64,000 bases of DNA from Novosphingobium sp. JCM 18896. Its GTDB lineage: Bacteria; Pseudomonadota; Alphaproteobacteria; Sphingomonadales; Sphingomonadaceae. The stretch covers positions 434,001 through 498,000 of the forward strand of contig NZ_JAPCZF010000001.1 of NCBI RefSeq assembly GCF_025938095.1. The letters run 5' to 3'. The notes beneath the pieces are model-generated. The model did no database searches. It was not told the DNA's origin and saw nothing but the letters and a program-made list of their open reading frames with translations. The position numbers and the translations under genes were made by a program. This document shows, piece by piece, positions 26,233 through 35,122 of this stretch. Numbering within the stretch: position 1 is the stretch's first letter; the number at the start of each line of letters is the position of its first letter.

Positions 26233-26248
26233 ATAGTGTGTCCACTAT
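26233..26248. promoter_or_regulatory. Perfect dyad ATAGTG-N4-CACTAT before the DUF937 gene
   Basis: ATAGTGTGTCCACTAT is a perfect 6 bp inverted repeat around a 4 bp centre, in an A/T-rich stretch unusual for this genome, 75 bp before the start at 26323. It looks like a regulator binding site or part of a promoter. The cognate regulator is unknown. Confidence 0.35.
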
Positions 26249-26322
26249 CCAACGCACCGTCTGACGCGTAGACGGTCGCCAAGGTCGCGACAAATATAAA
26301 GTGCCTCATCAAGGAGGGCACC

Positions 26323-26826
26323 ATGGACTGGCTCACCACGCTGCGACGCAGCGGGGGCATCAATGCGCTTTCGCGCCAGATCGGCGCGAGCCCGGCTGAC
26401 GTCTCGGCGGCCGTGACCGCTCTGTTGCCCGCGCTTCTCGCCGGGTTGCGTCAGGCTGCCGACACGCTGGGCGAGGGTGATGCCGGTGTCCAGTCGCTCG
26501 TCGACGTGCTGGCCGAACTGGGCGGTGGACAGCTCGCGGCCGACATCATGGGGCCGGGGCCGCTCGACACGACACCCGGAAATCTGCTGCTCGACCGCGT
26601 TCTGGGCCCCGAAGTGGCGCGCCGCGCGGTGCTGGTCGAGGCCGAGCGTGCCGAGGGGCTCGATCCCGAGCTCGGCGCGCGTGTCTTGCCGGCGCTGGCG
26701 ATGCTGGTCGGCGGCTATATCACCGCGCGTGCGGGTGGCAGCGGTGCCGAGGGCAGCGGTGGGCTCGGCGATCTTGCCGACACCCTGACCTCCGACGTCA
26801 ACGACAGCGGCGCCGATCGCATCTGA
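26323..26826 (+). CDS. DUF937 (YidB-like) protein
   Basis: 167 residues with an ideal AAGGAGG site at 26311 before the ATG. The sequence is Ala/Gly/Leu-rich and helical: ISA-type opening GGINALSRQIGASPADVSAAVTALLPALLAGLRQ, which matches DUF937, and a Gly/Ser-rich C-terminal part. Proteins of this family have no known activity and are often stress-inducible. The stop overlaps the next start by one base (TGATG), so the two are coupled. Confidence 0.82.
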   Translation: MDWLTTLRRSGGINALSRQIGASPADVSAAVTALLPALLAGLRQAADTLGEGDAGVQSLVDVLAELGGGQLAADIMGPGPLDTTPGNLLLDRVLGPEVARRAVLVEAERAEGLDPELGARVLPALAMLVGGYITARAGGSGAEGSGGLGDLADTLTSDVNDSGADRI

Positions 26827-27032
26827 TGGCTTCTACTGCGCTGTCATTGCTGGTGCTGACCGTCGTCGCGCTGATCGCCGGCGCGGCCTTCCTCTGGCGC
26901 CGCGGTGGCGGGCGCAAGCAGATCGTGCTGATGCTGGTGCTCGCGGCGATCCTGGCGATCAATGTCGCGATCTGGACCCTGCCGACTTCGGGCGGCCAGT
27001 CGCTGGCCGGAACGGCGGCGGCGCAGAACTGA
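26826..27032 (+). CDS. Small membrane protein, unknown function
   Basis: 68 residues with two predicted membrane helices (4-23 and 33-54) separated by a basic WRRGGGRKQ loop, so both ends would face the same side. It is translationally coupled to the DUF937 gene and convergent with the hydrolase at 27054. No family is recognised. Confidence 0.75.
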   Translation: MASTALSLLVLTVVALIAGAAFLWRRGGGRKQIVLMLVLAAILAINVAIWTLPTSGGQSLAGTAAAQN

Positions 27033-27053
27033 TCCGCGCCGCCAGCTTGGTTC

Positions 27054-27710
27054 TTACTTGATCGGGCAATCCGGCGAGAGCCGCATGTCGAGATAGTTGT
27101 CGACCGAGCGCATCATCTCGTCGAGCTCGTTCTCGAAGAAGTGGTTGGCGCGCGGGATCTCGTCGTGATGGATCGTGATGTGCTTCTGCGTGCGCAGCTT
27201 GTCGACCAGCTTCTGCACGGCGTTCGGCGTCACCACCGTGTCCGACACGCCCTGGACGATGATGCCCGAGGCCGGGCAGGGCGCCAAGAAGCTGAAGTCG
27301 TACATGTTGGCCGGCGGTGCGACCGAGATGAAGCCACGGATCTCGGGGCGGCGCATCAAGAGCTGCATGCCGATCAGCGCGCCGAACGAATAGCCGGCGA
27401 TCCAGGTGGTCGAAGCCTCGGGATGGATCGACTGCACCCAGTCGAGCGCTGCGGCCGCGTCGGACAGTTCGCCGATGCCGTTGTCGAAGCTGCCCTGGCT
27501 GCGGCCGACGCCGCGGAAGTTGAAGCGCAGGGTCGCGAAGCCGCGGTTGACGAAGGTCTTGTACATCGCCTGGGTGATGCGGTCGTTCATCGTGCCGCCC
27601 GCCTGCGGGTGCGGATGAAGGATCATCGCGACGGGTGCGCGCGGACGCGGGCCGGGCTGGAAACGGCCTTCGAGGCGACCCTCGGGACCGGGGAAAATGA
27701 CTGCTGGCAT
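27054..27710 (-). CDS. Alpha/beta hydrolase (YfbB/dienelactone hydrolase-like)
   Basis: 218 residues from the ATG at 27710. Landmarks of the fold: ILHPHPQAGGTMNDRITQ (oxyanion HP motif), FRGVGRSQGSFDNGIGE, and the nucleophile elbow AGYSFGALIGMQ (GxSxG, Ser). Asp is in GVSDTVV and His in RANHFFENELDE. The substrate is unknown; the family is close to proteins annotated as YccA/osmC-like hydrolases. It is divergent from the cysteine desulfurase operon, 175 bp apart; the two often neighbour each other in sphingomonads (general knowledge). Confidence 0.9.
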   Translation of the reverse strand: MPAVIFPGPEGRLEGRFQPGPRPRAPVAMILHPHPQAGGTMNDRITQAMYKTFVNRGFATLRFNFRGVGRSQGSFDNGIGELSDAAAALDWVQSIHPEASTTWIAGYSFGALIGMQLLMRRPEIRGFISVAPPANMYDFSFLAPCPASGIIVQGVSDTVVTPNAVQKLVDKLRTQKHITIHHDEIPRANHFFENELDEMMRSVDNYLDMRLSPDCPIK

Positions 27711-27885
27711 TGTCGGTATACCTGGTGAATGAGAATCTCGACGTTCGCCCGCCGGGTTCGGCTGGCGATCGGTCCGTAAGATTCTAACGGGAATTGATGC
27801 GCTATATAGAAACCGCCACCACGAAAACAACATTTTGCCGCAAGATGCTTAACCCCATGATATTCGGGCCAACGATACTCAGGTC
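27711..27885. promoter_or_regulatory. Divergent region hydrolase / cysteine desulfurase operon
   Basis: 175 bp between the leftward hydrolase (ATG 27710) and the rightward desulfurase (ATG 27886). It is lower in G+C than its surroundings. It contains GCTTAACCCC at 27847, a weak CtrA half-site-like word, but no full TTAA-N7-TTAA. No Fur or IscR box could be recognised by eye. Confidence 0.4.
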
Positions 27886-28950
27886 ATGACCGCCGACCGC
27901 CTCTATCTCGATCACGCCGCCACCACGCCGCTGCTGCCCGCGGCGCGCGAGGCCATGCTCGCGGGCTTCGCGCAATGGGCCAACCCGTCGAGCCCGCACC
28001 GCGAGGGACGCGCGGCGCGCGCGGCGCTCGAGGATGCGCGCGCGCGTCTGGCCGAGGCGCTCGGCTGGCGCGGCGAGGTGATCTTCACCTCGGGCGCGAG
28101 CGAGGCGCTGACCCTGGCGCTGACGCGCTGCCGCCAGCCGCTCGCCGCGGTCTTGTCGGTCGAGCACGAGGCGGTGCTGCGCCATGCCGGCGATGCCGAG
28201 CGGCTGGCGGTGGACGGGCAGGGGCTCGTCGATCCCGCTGCGGTCGCGGCAGCAGCGGCGGGGACCGGACTGGTCGCGGTCCAGCAGGTCAACAACGAGA
28301 CCGGGGTGATCCAGCCTCTGGACGCGATCGTCGCGGCGGTGCGCGCGGCGGGCGGGCTGCTGCTCGCCGACTGCGCGCAGAGTGCGGGCAAGCTCGCGCT
28401 GCCCGATGCCGATCTGATCGCGCTTTCGGCGCACAAGTTCGGCGGGCCGATCGGCATGGGCGCGTTGCTGGTGCGCGACTGGGCGCTGCTCGAACCGACT
28501 GGCGGACAGGAGCGCGGCTATCGCGCCGGTACCGAGAACCTGCCCGGCGCCCTGGCGATGGTCGCCGCGCTCGAGCAGGGGGGCGGCTGGCTCGCGAACG
28601 CGGCCGCAATGCGGCAGCAACTGGAGCTGTCAATCTGTGCGTCCGGCGGCGCCGTGATCGCCGCTGAAACGCCCCGTTTGCCGACGATCGGCGCCTATCG
28701 CATGCCGGGAATCTCGGCCGCGGCGCAACTGATCCGCTTCGACGCGATGGGCCTGGCGGTCTCGGCGGGCAGCGCCTGTTCGTCGGGCTCGCTGCGTACC
28801 AGCCACGTACTCGGCGCGATGGGGCTGGAGGATAAGGCTGCGTCCGAAGTGATTCGCGTAAGTATCGGGCGTGAAACGACCGAGGCTGACATCGCCCGCT
28901 TCCTCGATGCCTGGCGCGAGATTGCCGGAAAGGATCGTACGGGGGCATGA
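27886..28950 (+). CDS. Cysteine desulfurase (NifS/IscS family), first copy
   Basis: 354 residues. YLDHAATTPLLPAAREAML at the start, PLP Lys in LIALSAHKFGGPIGMGAL, and the substrate Cys in SAGSACSSGSLRTSHV. It transfers sulfur from cysteine as a persulfide to scaffolds. It is shorter than IscS (about 404) and belongs to the short sphingomonad/alphaproteobacterial group. Its stop overlaps the next start by four bases (ATGA at 28947). No scaffold (iscU, sufB) lies in the window. Confidence 0.94.
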   Translation: MTADRLYLDHAATTPLLPAAREAMLAGFAQWANPSSPHREGRAARAALEDARARLAEALGWRGEVIFTSGASEALTLALTRCRQPLAAVLSVEHEAVLRHAGDAERLAVDGQGLVDPAAVAAAAAGTGLVAVQQVNNETGVIQPLDAIVAAVRAAGGLLLADCAQSAGKLALPDADLIALSAHKFGGPIGMGALLVRDWALLEPTGGQERGYRAGTENLPGALAMVAALEQGGGWLANAAAMRQQLELSICASGGAVIAAETPRLPTIGAYRMPGISAAAQLIRFDAMGLAVSAGSACSSGSLRTSHVLGAMGLEDKAASEVIRVSIGRETTEADIARFLDAWREIAGKDRTGA

Positions 28951-30026
28951 CCTACCTCGATTACCAGGCGACCACGCCGCTCGCCTCCGAAGCCCGCGAG
29001 GCGATGCTGCCCTGGCTGGCAGGCCCCGAAGCGCTTGGCTTCGCCAACCCGCACAGCCCGCACCGCCCCGGCCGCGCCGCCGCCGCCGCGGTCGAGCTGG
29101 CGCGCGATCAGGTCGCGGCGCTGCTGCCGCCGGGCGGTCGCGTGGTCTTCACCGGCAGCGCCACCGAGGCGCTGAACCTCGCGATCCTCGGCCGCAAACC
29201 GCGCAAGATCTCGGTCTCGACGATCGAGCACGCTGCCGTGATCGACACGGCCCGCGCCAGCGGCGCCGAAGTCCACACGCTGGAGGTCGGCAGTTCGGGC
29301 CTGGTCGCGGCCAATGCCGCGATCCCGGCGGGTACCGATCTCGTTGCGGTCATGCAGGTCAACAACGAGATCGGCACGATCCAGCCCGTCGCCGCGCTGG
29401 CCGAGGCCGCGCACGCCGCCGGCGCGCTGTTCCTCTGCGATGCGGTCCAGGGCGCGGGCAAGCTCGCGGCGCCCGAGGGAGCAGACCTGATCGCGCTGTC
29501 GGCGCACAAGCTCTACGGCCCCAAGGGCATCGGCGCCTTGTGGATCCGCGACGGCGTCGAGCTCGCGCCGCTGATCCACGGTGGCGGCCAGGAGGGCGGC
29601 CTGCGCTCGGGTACCCTGAGCCCGGCGCTCTGTGCCGGATTCGGCGCGGCGGCGAAGCTGGCGGCGGCGCGGATGGCGGCGGACAATGCCCATGTCGTGC
29701 CGCTCTGGGATCGCGCCCGCGCGCTGTTCGCCGGCTGGACGCTGAACGGCAGCGCCGAGGCGCGCTGGCACGGCAATCTCAACCTGCGCAAGGACGGGCT
29801 CGACGTCGCGCGGCTGATGTCGGACCTGCGCGACCTGGCCTTTTCGGCAGGCTCGGCCTGCGCCAGCGGGTCGGGTCGGACGAGCCATGTCCTGCGTGCG
29901 ATCGGGCTCACGGACTCGGCGGCGAAAGGCTCTATTCGGATCGGATTCGGACGTTATACCATCCTCGGGGAACTGGAGGATGCCTGCGCACGGATCGTCG
30001 CCGCGGCGGCGGCGCAGGGAGTTTGA
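28947..30026 (+). CDS. Cysteine desulfurase (NifS/IscS family), second copy
   Basis: 359 residues, paralogous to the preceding gene. YLDYQATTPLASEAREAML at the start, PLP Lys in LIALSAHKLYGPKGIGAL, and catalytic Cys in SAGSACASGSGRTSHVLRAIGL. Both catalytic residues are intact in each copy, so neither looks inactive. The two differ enough to be an old duplication, and they may work as a heteromer or serve different acceptors. It is followed directly by the ferredoxin gene. Confidence 0.94.
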   Translation: MTYLDYQATTPLASEAREAMLPWLAGPEALGFANPHSPHRPGRAAAAAVELARDQVAALLPPGGRVVFTGSATEALNLAILGRKPRKISVSTIEHAAVIDTARASGAEVHTLEVGSSGLVAANAAIPAGTDLVAVMQVNNEIGTIQPVAALAEAAHAAGALFLCDAVQGAGKLAAPEGADLIALSAHKLYGPKGIGALWIRDGVELAPLIHGGGQEGGLRSGTLSPALCAGFGAAAKLAAARMAADNAHVVPLWDRARALFAGWTLNGSAEARWHGNLNLRKDGLDVARLMSDLRDLAFSAGSACASGSGRTSHVLRAIGLTDSAAKGSIRIGFGRYTILGELEDACARIVAAAAAQGV

Positions 30027-30027
30027 C

Positions 30028-30360
30028 GTGGTCGCAGTTACGTTCATCACCGCAGAAGGCGCGCGCGTCGCGGCCGAGGCCGCCGAGGGCACGCGCCTGC
30101 TCGAGGTCGCGCAGGCCGCCGGCATGCCGCTCGAGGGCACCTGCGAGGGTCAGATGGCCTGCTCTACCTGCCACGTCGTCGTCGCCCCCGAATGGTTCGA
30201 CAAGCTGCGCCCGGCCTCGGCCGACGAGGAAGACATGCTCGACCTCGCCGCCGACGTCACGCGCACCAGCCGCCTCTCGTGCCAGATCACGCTGACGGCC
30301 GAACTGGACGGCATCGAAGCGCGCATTCCCGGCGAAGCGCGCGACATGCAGCTCCGCTAG
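30028..30360 (+). CDS. fdx: [2Fe-2S] ferredoxin (adrenodoxin type)
   Basis: 110 residues from a GTG at 30028, one base after the desulfurase stop and preceded by GGGAG. Cluster ligands are Cys39, Cys45, Cys48 and Cys85 (CEGQMACSTC and SCQ), spacing C-x5-C-x2-C-x36-C, the adrenodoxin/Isc ferredoxin pattern. It is the likely electron donor for Fe-S cluster assembly with the two desulfurases. The end overlaps the convergent PfpI gene by four bases. Confidence 0.95.
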   Translation: MVAVTFITAEGARVAAEAAEGTRLLEVAQAAGMPLEGTCEGQMACSTCHVVVAPEWFDKLRPASADEEDMLDLAADVTRTSRLSCQITLTAELDGIEARIPGEARDMQLR

Positions 30361-30881
30361 TCGGCAAGAGCGTCGACCAGGGCCTTGGAAAAGGCCGGAA
30401 TGTCGTCGGGCTTGCGGCTGGTGATGAGATTGCCGTCGATCGCCACTTCCTGATCGACCACGTCGCCGCCAGCGTTCTCCAGGTCGGTGCGGATCGAGGG
30501 CCAGCCGGTCACGGTCTTGCCGTCGACCACGTCGGCTTCGATCAGCAACCAGGGGCCGTGGCAGATTGCCGCGATCGGCTTGTCGGCCTCGTCGAAGTCT
30601 TCGATCAGTTCGATCACACGCTCCTCGAGCCGTAGTGCGTCGGGGTTCATCTGTCCGCCGGGCAGAAGCAGGCCGTCGAAGTCCTCGGCCGAGACTTCGT
30701 CGAGACCGGCATCGACCGAGACGCTCTCGCCCCAGTCGCCGTGGTTCCAGCCCTTGATCTGACCGCGCTTGGGGCTGGCGACGACGGTTTCGATGCCGGC
30801 TTGTTCGAGGCGCTTGCGAGGCTCGATCAGCTCCGACTGTTCGAAACCGTCGGTGGCGAGGATGAGGACGCGCTTGGACAT
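30357..30881 (-). CDS. PfpI/DJ-1 superfamily protein (YhbO-like)
   Basis: 174 residues. It begins SKRVLILATDGFEQSELIEPRK, has the nucleophile elbow IAAICHGPWLLIEAD (Cys) and LTGWPSIRTDLENAGGDVVDQE near the end. This is the PfpI/YhbO group of type 1 glutamine-amidotransferase-like proteins, linked to stress protection and glyoxal or protein deglycation; the last activity is debated. It converges on the ferredoxin gene with a 4 bp overlap of coding ends. Confidence 0.93.
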   Translation of the reverse strand: MSKRVLILATDGFEQSELIEPRKRLEQAGIETVVASPKRGQIKGWNHGDWGESVSVDAGLDEVSAEDFDGLLLPGGQMNPDALRLEERVIELIEDFDEADKPIAAICHGPWLLIEADVVDGKTVTGWPSIRTDLENAGGDVVDQEVAIDGNLITSRKPDDIPAFSKALVDALAD

Positions 30882-30948
30882 GACGGAAAGCTCCTTGGCT
30901 GCCCTCCATCAAGTCCTGGCGGAGCGAGCCGTTCCCGGCCGCCCCGGA

Positions 30949-31845
30949 TCATTGGGGCAGCGTCTCGCTTTCCTGCAACGAGGCGGCGGTTCGGCGCAGT
31001 CGCCGCCAGATCGCCCGCAAGACCAGAAGCAGCGTGCCGATCGGCACCAGCACGGTCAGGGCCATGATGATCGCCGCAAAGGTCCAGCCGAGCACGCCGC
31101 CGACATTGCCCAGGGCATCGCGGATCGGCGCAGTGAAGGCGCCGCCCGAGGGCCCGCCGGCGCTGTAGCTGAGGTTGACCCGGCTGAAGTCGACGCGGCC
31201 CTGCATCTCGGCCAGCCAGGATCGCGCCTCGTCGATCTCCTCGTTGACCTGGGCGACGCCGCGCTCGGCCTCGACCAGTTCGGCGACGCTTCCCTTGCGC
31301 GTCGCCAGGACCTCCATCAGCCGGTCGCGCAGCAGGCTGCGCGCGCGCAGGCGCGCCTCGGTATCGATGATCTTTTTCGACAGGTCCTCGCCGGTGATGC
31401 CGCTCGACACCTCCTCGCCGCCGGCCGCTCCGGCCGCCTTGGCCAGTTCGGCGCCGAAGGCGCGGGCGCGCGGGGCGGCGACGTCGAGCGCGAGCGAGCC
31501 CGAGGCATAGTCGCCCTCGGCGCCCGACTGGCGCAGTTCGAGCACGCGGCACTGGCTGGGCCCCAGCTTCTCGCAGAGATCGGCGTGCTTGCGCTGGAGC
31601 GCGGGCATGCGCTCGGCCGAGACGCGGTAGCCGTAGTCGTAGACATAGGCGATCTTCGGCACGGTGACCGCGATCGTCGCGGCTTGCGAAGCGCCGGGCG
31701 CGGGCTTGCCGCCGGCCTCCGCCTTGCTCGCCGCGGCATCCCGCGCCGGTGCGCTGACCTCCTGCGCGGCTTCGCCATGTTCGCCCTTGCTGCAGCCGGC
31801 GAGAACCAGGCCGAGCGGCAGCACGGCGAGCATGAGACGGTTCAT
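30949..31845 (-). CDS. DUF4349 lipoprotein
   Basis: 298 residues. Lipobox VLAGC (Cys near residue 18). A linker rich in Ala, Glu and Lys leads to the DUF4349 domain (about 55-245), with YVYDYGYRVSAERMPALQRKHADLC, a helical EAERGVAQVNEEIDEARSWL hairpin, and a C-terminal membrane helix (about 247-275) followed by RRLRRTAASLQ. It therefore spans the periplasm from a lipid anchor to a TM. The function is unknown. It is divergent from parC by 125 bp. Confidence 0.85.
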   Translation of the reverse strand: MNRLMLAVLPLGLVLAGCSKGEHGEAAQEVSAPARDAAASKAEAGGKPAPGASQAATIAVTVPKIAYVYDYGYRVSAERMPALQRKHADLCEKLGPSQCRVLELRQSGAEGDYASGSLALDVAAPRARAFGAELAKAAGAAGGEEVSSGITGEDLSKKIIDTEARLRARSLLRDRLMEVLATRKGSVAELVEAERGVAQVNEEIDEARSWLAEMQGRVDFSRVNLSYSAGGPSGGAFTAPIRDALGNVGGVLGWTFAAIIMALTVLVPIGTLLLVLRAIWRRLRRTAASLQESETLPQ

Positions 31846-31970
31846 GACGGGTTCCCCTCCGCAGCAAAGGCGGCGGTGATGCCAAACCGGGCCGGAATCG
31901 TCAAAAAGCTTCGGGAAAAAGGCTCGTCCGCGGTTTCGCGCCGGGCCTCGCATTGCTAGGGCGGTCGGCC

Positions 31971-34259
31971 ATGGCGAGCCCTACCGACACCGATCCCGAT
32001 CCGTTCGACGCCATCGTCGATGCGCCGTTCGACAGCGCGCTGTCCGAGCGTTACCTCGTCTATGCCCTGTCGACGATCACCGCGCGCTCGCTGCCCGATC
32101 TGCGCGACGGGCTGAAGCCGGTCCACCGCCGCCTGCTCTGGGCCATGCGCGGGCTCAAGCTCAACCCGACCGACGCCTTCAAGAAATCGGCGCGCGTCGT
32201 CGGCGACGTCATCGGCAAGTACCACCCGCACGGCGACGCCTCGGTCTACGACGCGATGGTCCGCCTCGCGCAGGACTTCTCGCTCCGCTATCCGCTGGTC
32301 GAGGGCCAGGGCAACTTCGGCAACATCGACGGCGATAACGCCGCCGCCTACCGCTACACCGAAGCGCGGCTGACGCGTACGGCGATGCAGCTGATGGCCG
32401 GGCTCGACGAGGGCACGGTCGAATTCCACCCGACCTACAACGGCGAGGAGGAAGAGCCCGAGATCTTCCCGGGCCTGTTCCCCAACCTGCTGGCCAACGG
32501 CTCGACCGGCATCGCCGTGGGCATGGCGACCTCGGTTCCCAGCCACAACGTCGCCGAGATCATCGACGCGACCCTGATGCTGATCGACAACCCGGCCGCC
32601 GAGCACGCGCAGCTGATGCAGGTGTTCCAGGGGCCGGACTTCGCCACGGGCGGCGTCATCGTCGACAGCCCGGCGGCGATCAGCCATGCCTACGAGACGG
32701 GCAAGGGCGGCTTCCGCGTGCGTGGGCGGTTCCATGCGGCCGAAGCCAAGGCCGAGGCCGACCGCGAGGCGGGGATCGAGCGGCTCGGCAACGGCATGTG
32801 GCAGCTGGTGATCTCCGAGATCCCCTACATGGTCCAGAAGGGCAAGCTCATCGAGCAGATCGCCCAACTGATCGCCGACAAGAAGCTGCCGATCCTCGAA
32901 GACGTCCGCGACGAGAGCGATGAGCAGATCCGCCTCGTGCTGGTTCCGAGGAACCGCAACGTAGATCCTGATCTGCTGAAGGAATCGCTCTACAAGCTCA
33001 GCGATCTCGAGACCCGGTTCAGCCTCAATCTCAACGTGCTCGACGCGCATCGCACGCCGGGCGTGCTGGGCTTGAAGGACCTGCTCAAGGAGTGGGTCTT
33101 CAGCCAGATCGACATCCTGCTGCGGCGCAGCCGCCACCGGCTCGACAAGATCGCGGCGCGGCTCGAACTGCTCGAAGGCTATATCATCGCCTTCCTCAAC
33201 CTCGACCGGATCATCGAGATCATCCGCACCGAGGACGAGCCCAAGCCGGTGATGATGGCCGAGTTCAATCTGACCGACCGTCAGGCCGAGGCGATCCTCA
33301 ACATGCGCCTGCGCTCCTTGCGCAAGCTCGAGGAAATGGAGCTGCGCCAGGAGCATGCCGAGCTGCTCAAGGAGCAGGCCGAGCTGCAAGAACTGCTCGA
33401 GAGCCCGGCCAAGCAGCGGACACGTTTGAAGCGCGATCTCAGGAACTTGCGCAAGGAATATGGCGAGGATACCGAACTCGGCCGGCGTCGCACGACGATC
33501 GCCGAGGCGGCGCCGACGCGCGAGTTCTCGATGGATGCGATGATCGAGAAGGAGCCGGTGACGGTGATCCTCTCGCAGCGCGGCTGGGTGCGCGGCGCGC
33601 GCGGCCATGTCGCGCTCGACGGCGAGTTCAAGTTCAAGGAGGGCGACGGCCCGGCCTTCAGCCTGCACGCGCAGACCACCGACAAGCTGCTGATCGCGGT
33701 CGACAACGGGCGGTTCTACACGCTCGGCGCCGACAAGCTGCCCGGCGCGCGCGGCTTCGGCGAGCCGATCCGCACGATGCTCGACATCGACGCCGAGGCG
33801 CAGATCATCGCGGTCGTGGCCTACAAGCCGAAGGCGCAGCTGCTGCTCGCCTCGAACGTCGGGCGCGGTTTCGCCGCCGAGGCCGACGAATTGCTGGCCG
33901 AGACGCGCAAGGGCCGCGGCGTCATGAACACCAAGCCCGGAGTCAAGCTGGCGCTGGTGCGCGAGATCCCGGCCGAGCACGATCACGTCGCCGTGGTCGG
34001 CGACAACCGCAAGCTGGTGATCTTCAGCCTCGAGGAACTGCCGATCCTGGCCAAGGGGCAGGGCGTCACCTTGCAGCGCTACCGTGACGGCGGGATGGCC
34101 GACGCGATCACGCTCAAGCTCGAGGACGGGCTAAGCTGGAAGATGGGCGGCGAGACCGGCCGCACGCGCACCGAGCCTGACATGCGCATGTGGAAGGTCG
34201 CCCGCGGCGCCGCTGGCCGCCTGCCGCCGACGGGTTTTCCTAGGGATAACAAGTTCTAG
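31971..34259 (+). CDS. parC: DNA topoisomerase IV subunit A
   Basis: 762 residues from the ATG at 31971. The catalytic Tyr is Tyr129 in [10 protein letters not shown]. The DNA-binding core includes [16 protein letters not shown] and [18 protein letters not shown]. The C-terminal half forms the beta-pinwheel. The residue matching Ser80 of E. coli ParC is Ala90, so the usual quinolone-contact Ser is absent. With ParE it decatenates daughter chromosomes. The TTG at 31953 is a less likely start. Confidence 0.96.
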   Translation: MASPTDTDPDPFDAIVDAPFDSALSERYLVYALSTITARSLPDLRDGLKPVHRRLLWAMRGLKLNPTDAFKKSARVVGDVIGKYHPHGDASVYDAMVRLAQDFSLRYPLVEGQGNFGNIDGDNAAAYRYTEARLTRTAMQLMAGLDEGTVEFHPTYNGEEEEPEIFPGLFPNLLANGSTGIAVGMATSVPSHNVAEIIDATLMLIDNPAAEHAQLMQVFQGPDFATGGVIVDSPAAISHAYETGKGGFRVRGRFHAAEAKAEADREAGIERLGNGMWQLVISEIPYMVQKGKLIEQIAQLIADKKLPILEDVRDESDEQIRLVLVPRNRNVDPDLLKESLYKLSDLETRFSLNLNVLDAHRTPGVLGLKDLLKEWVFSQIDILLRRSRHRLDKIAARLELLEGYIIAFLNLDRIIEIIRTEDEPKPVMMAEFNLTDRQAEAILNMRLRSLRKLEEMELRQEHAELLKEQAELQELLESPAKQRTRLKRDLRNLRKEYGEDTELGRRRTTIAEAAPTREFSMDAMIEKEPVTVILSQRGWVRGARGHVALDGEFKFKEGDGPAFSLHAQTTDKLLIAVDNGRFYTLGADKLPGARGFGEPIRTMLDIDAEAQIIAVVAYKPKAQLLLASNVGRGFAAEADELLAETRKGRGVMNTKPGVKLALVREIPAEHDHVAVVGDNRKLVIFSLEELPILAKGQGVTLQRYRDGGMADAITLKLEDGLSWKMGGETGRTRTEPDMRMWKVARGAAGRLPPTGFPRDNKF

Positions 34260-34293
34260 GATCGAATAGCTGAGGATTTTCTCGGCTATCTAC

Positions 34294-34395
34294 CGTCGCC
34301 CCTGCGGAGGCAGGGGCCTAGATAAGCTCGCGGCCTGAAACGAGAGGCGCCGATGCGCACCGTTAGATGGGCCCCTGCCTTCGCAGGGGCGACGG
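34294..34395. repeat. Family C inverted repeat (parC-retropepsin)
   Basis: CGTCGCCCCTGCGGAGGCAG at 34294 is mirrored by the arm ending CCTTCGCAGGGGCGACGG at 34395, with a spacer of about 48 bp. It lies between the convergent parC and the leftward retropepsin gene, where it may act as a bidirectional terminator. The related copy is at 16868. Confidence 0.88.
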
Positions 34396-34428
34396 CAGCG
34401 GTTAGGTCGCGCTGGATTTTTACGGATT

Positions 34429-35079
34429 TTAGCTCGCGTCCGCTTCCACCTGTGGGTGGTTGGGTACGAGCACCAAGGTCCGCCCCTCGACCCTCCAGCT
34501 TGCGAGCCGCGACAGCAGGTTCATGCCCAGGACGTTGGTCTCGCCGAGACCCGGCGCGATCACCGCGTCGAGATCGCGCGCGACGACATTGCCGAAGCGC
34601 ATTTCGTCGATGCGCGCGAGTTCGGCGCGGATCGTGCCGTTGGCGGTCTTCATCATCACCGACTGGCGCAGCGGCTGGATCGGCACCTGCGCTTCGGTCG
34701 CGGTGCTTTCGGACAGCGCGGTCAGGGTTGCGCCGGTATCGACGAGGAAGCGATAGGGGCGGCCGTTGACCTGCGCCTGGAGCCAGAAATGGCCGTCGTT
34801 GCTCATCGCGATCCGCGTCTCGCCGCCGGTAACCCTTTGTTCGGGCAGGCCGATCTGCGGCAGGGCGAGGTCGTTGCCGGTGGTCAGCCGCGCGACCTGG
34901 ACGATCGTCAGCAGCAGCGCGGCGACGAGCGAGAGGTTGCCGAGCCCCTGGATCAGCCCGCCCAGCCGCGGCGTCGCGCGCTTGATCATGCCGCCGAGCG
35001 TGACCGCGAAGATCGCCGCGACGGCAAGCGCCAGCAGCGGCTGTTCGCGGAGGAAATCGAAGGTTTCTTGAAGGTTCAC
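34429..35079 (-). CDS. Membrane-anchored retropepsin-like aspartic protease
   Basis: 216 residues from a GTG at 35079. Two membrane helices (about 15-31 and 47-65) precede a soluble domain with the retroviral-type motif YRFLVDTGATLTALSE (Asp114) and the ILG-like NVLGMNLLSRL later, the hallmarks of clan AA single-lobe proteases (TIGR02281). It would dimerise to form the active site. It is a periplasmic or membrane protease of unknown target. It is downstream of cca in the same direction, 43 bp away. Confidence 0.92.
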   Translation of the reverse strand: MNLQETFDFLREQPLLALAVAAIFAVTLGGMIKRATPRLGGLIQGLGNLSLVAALLLTIVQVARLTTGNDLALPQIGLPEQRVTGGETRIAMSNDGHFWLQAQVNGRPYRFLVDTGATLTALSESTATEAQVPIQPLRQSVMMKTANGTIRAELARIDEMRFGNVVARDLDAVIAPGLGETNVLGMNLLSRLASWRVEGRTLVLVPNHPQVEADAS

Positions 35080-35122
35080 GCGGGCACGCTAGCACGAGCA
35101 AGCTTGCGCGCGGCTGAGCGGC

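Noticed and set aside
31956..33986. A 676-codon open frame on the minus strand
   Set aside because: It is the mirror image of parC, with no domain and no ribosome-binding site.
34240..34256. TAGGGATAACA resembling part of the I-SceI site
   Set aside because: Only the first 11 of 18 bases match and it lies inside parC coding sequence; chance.
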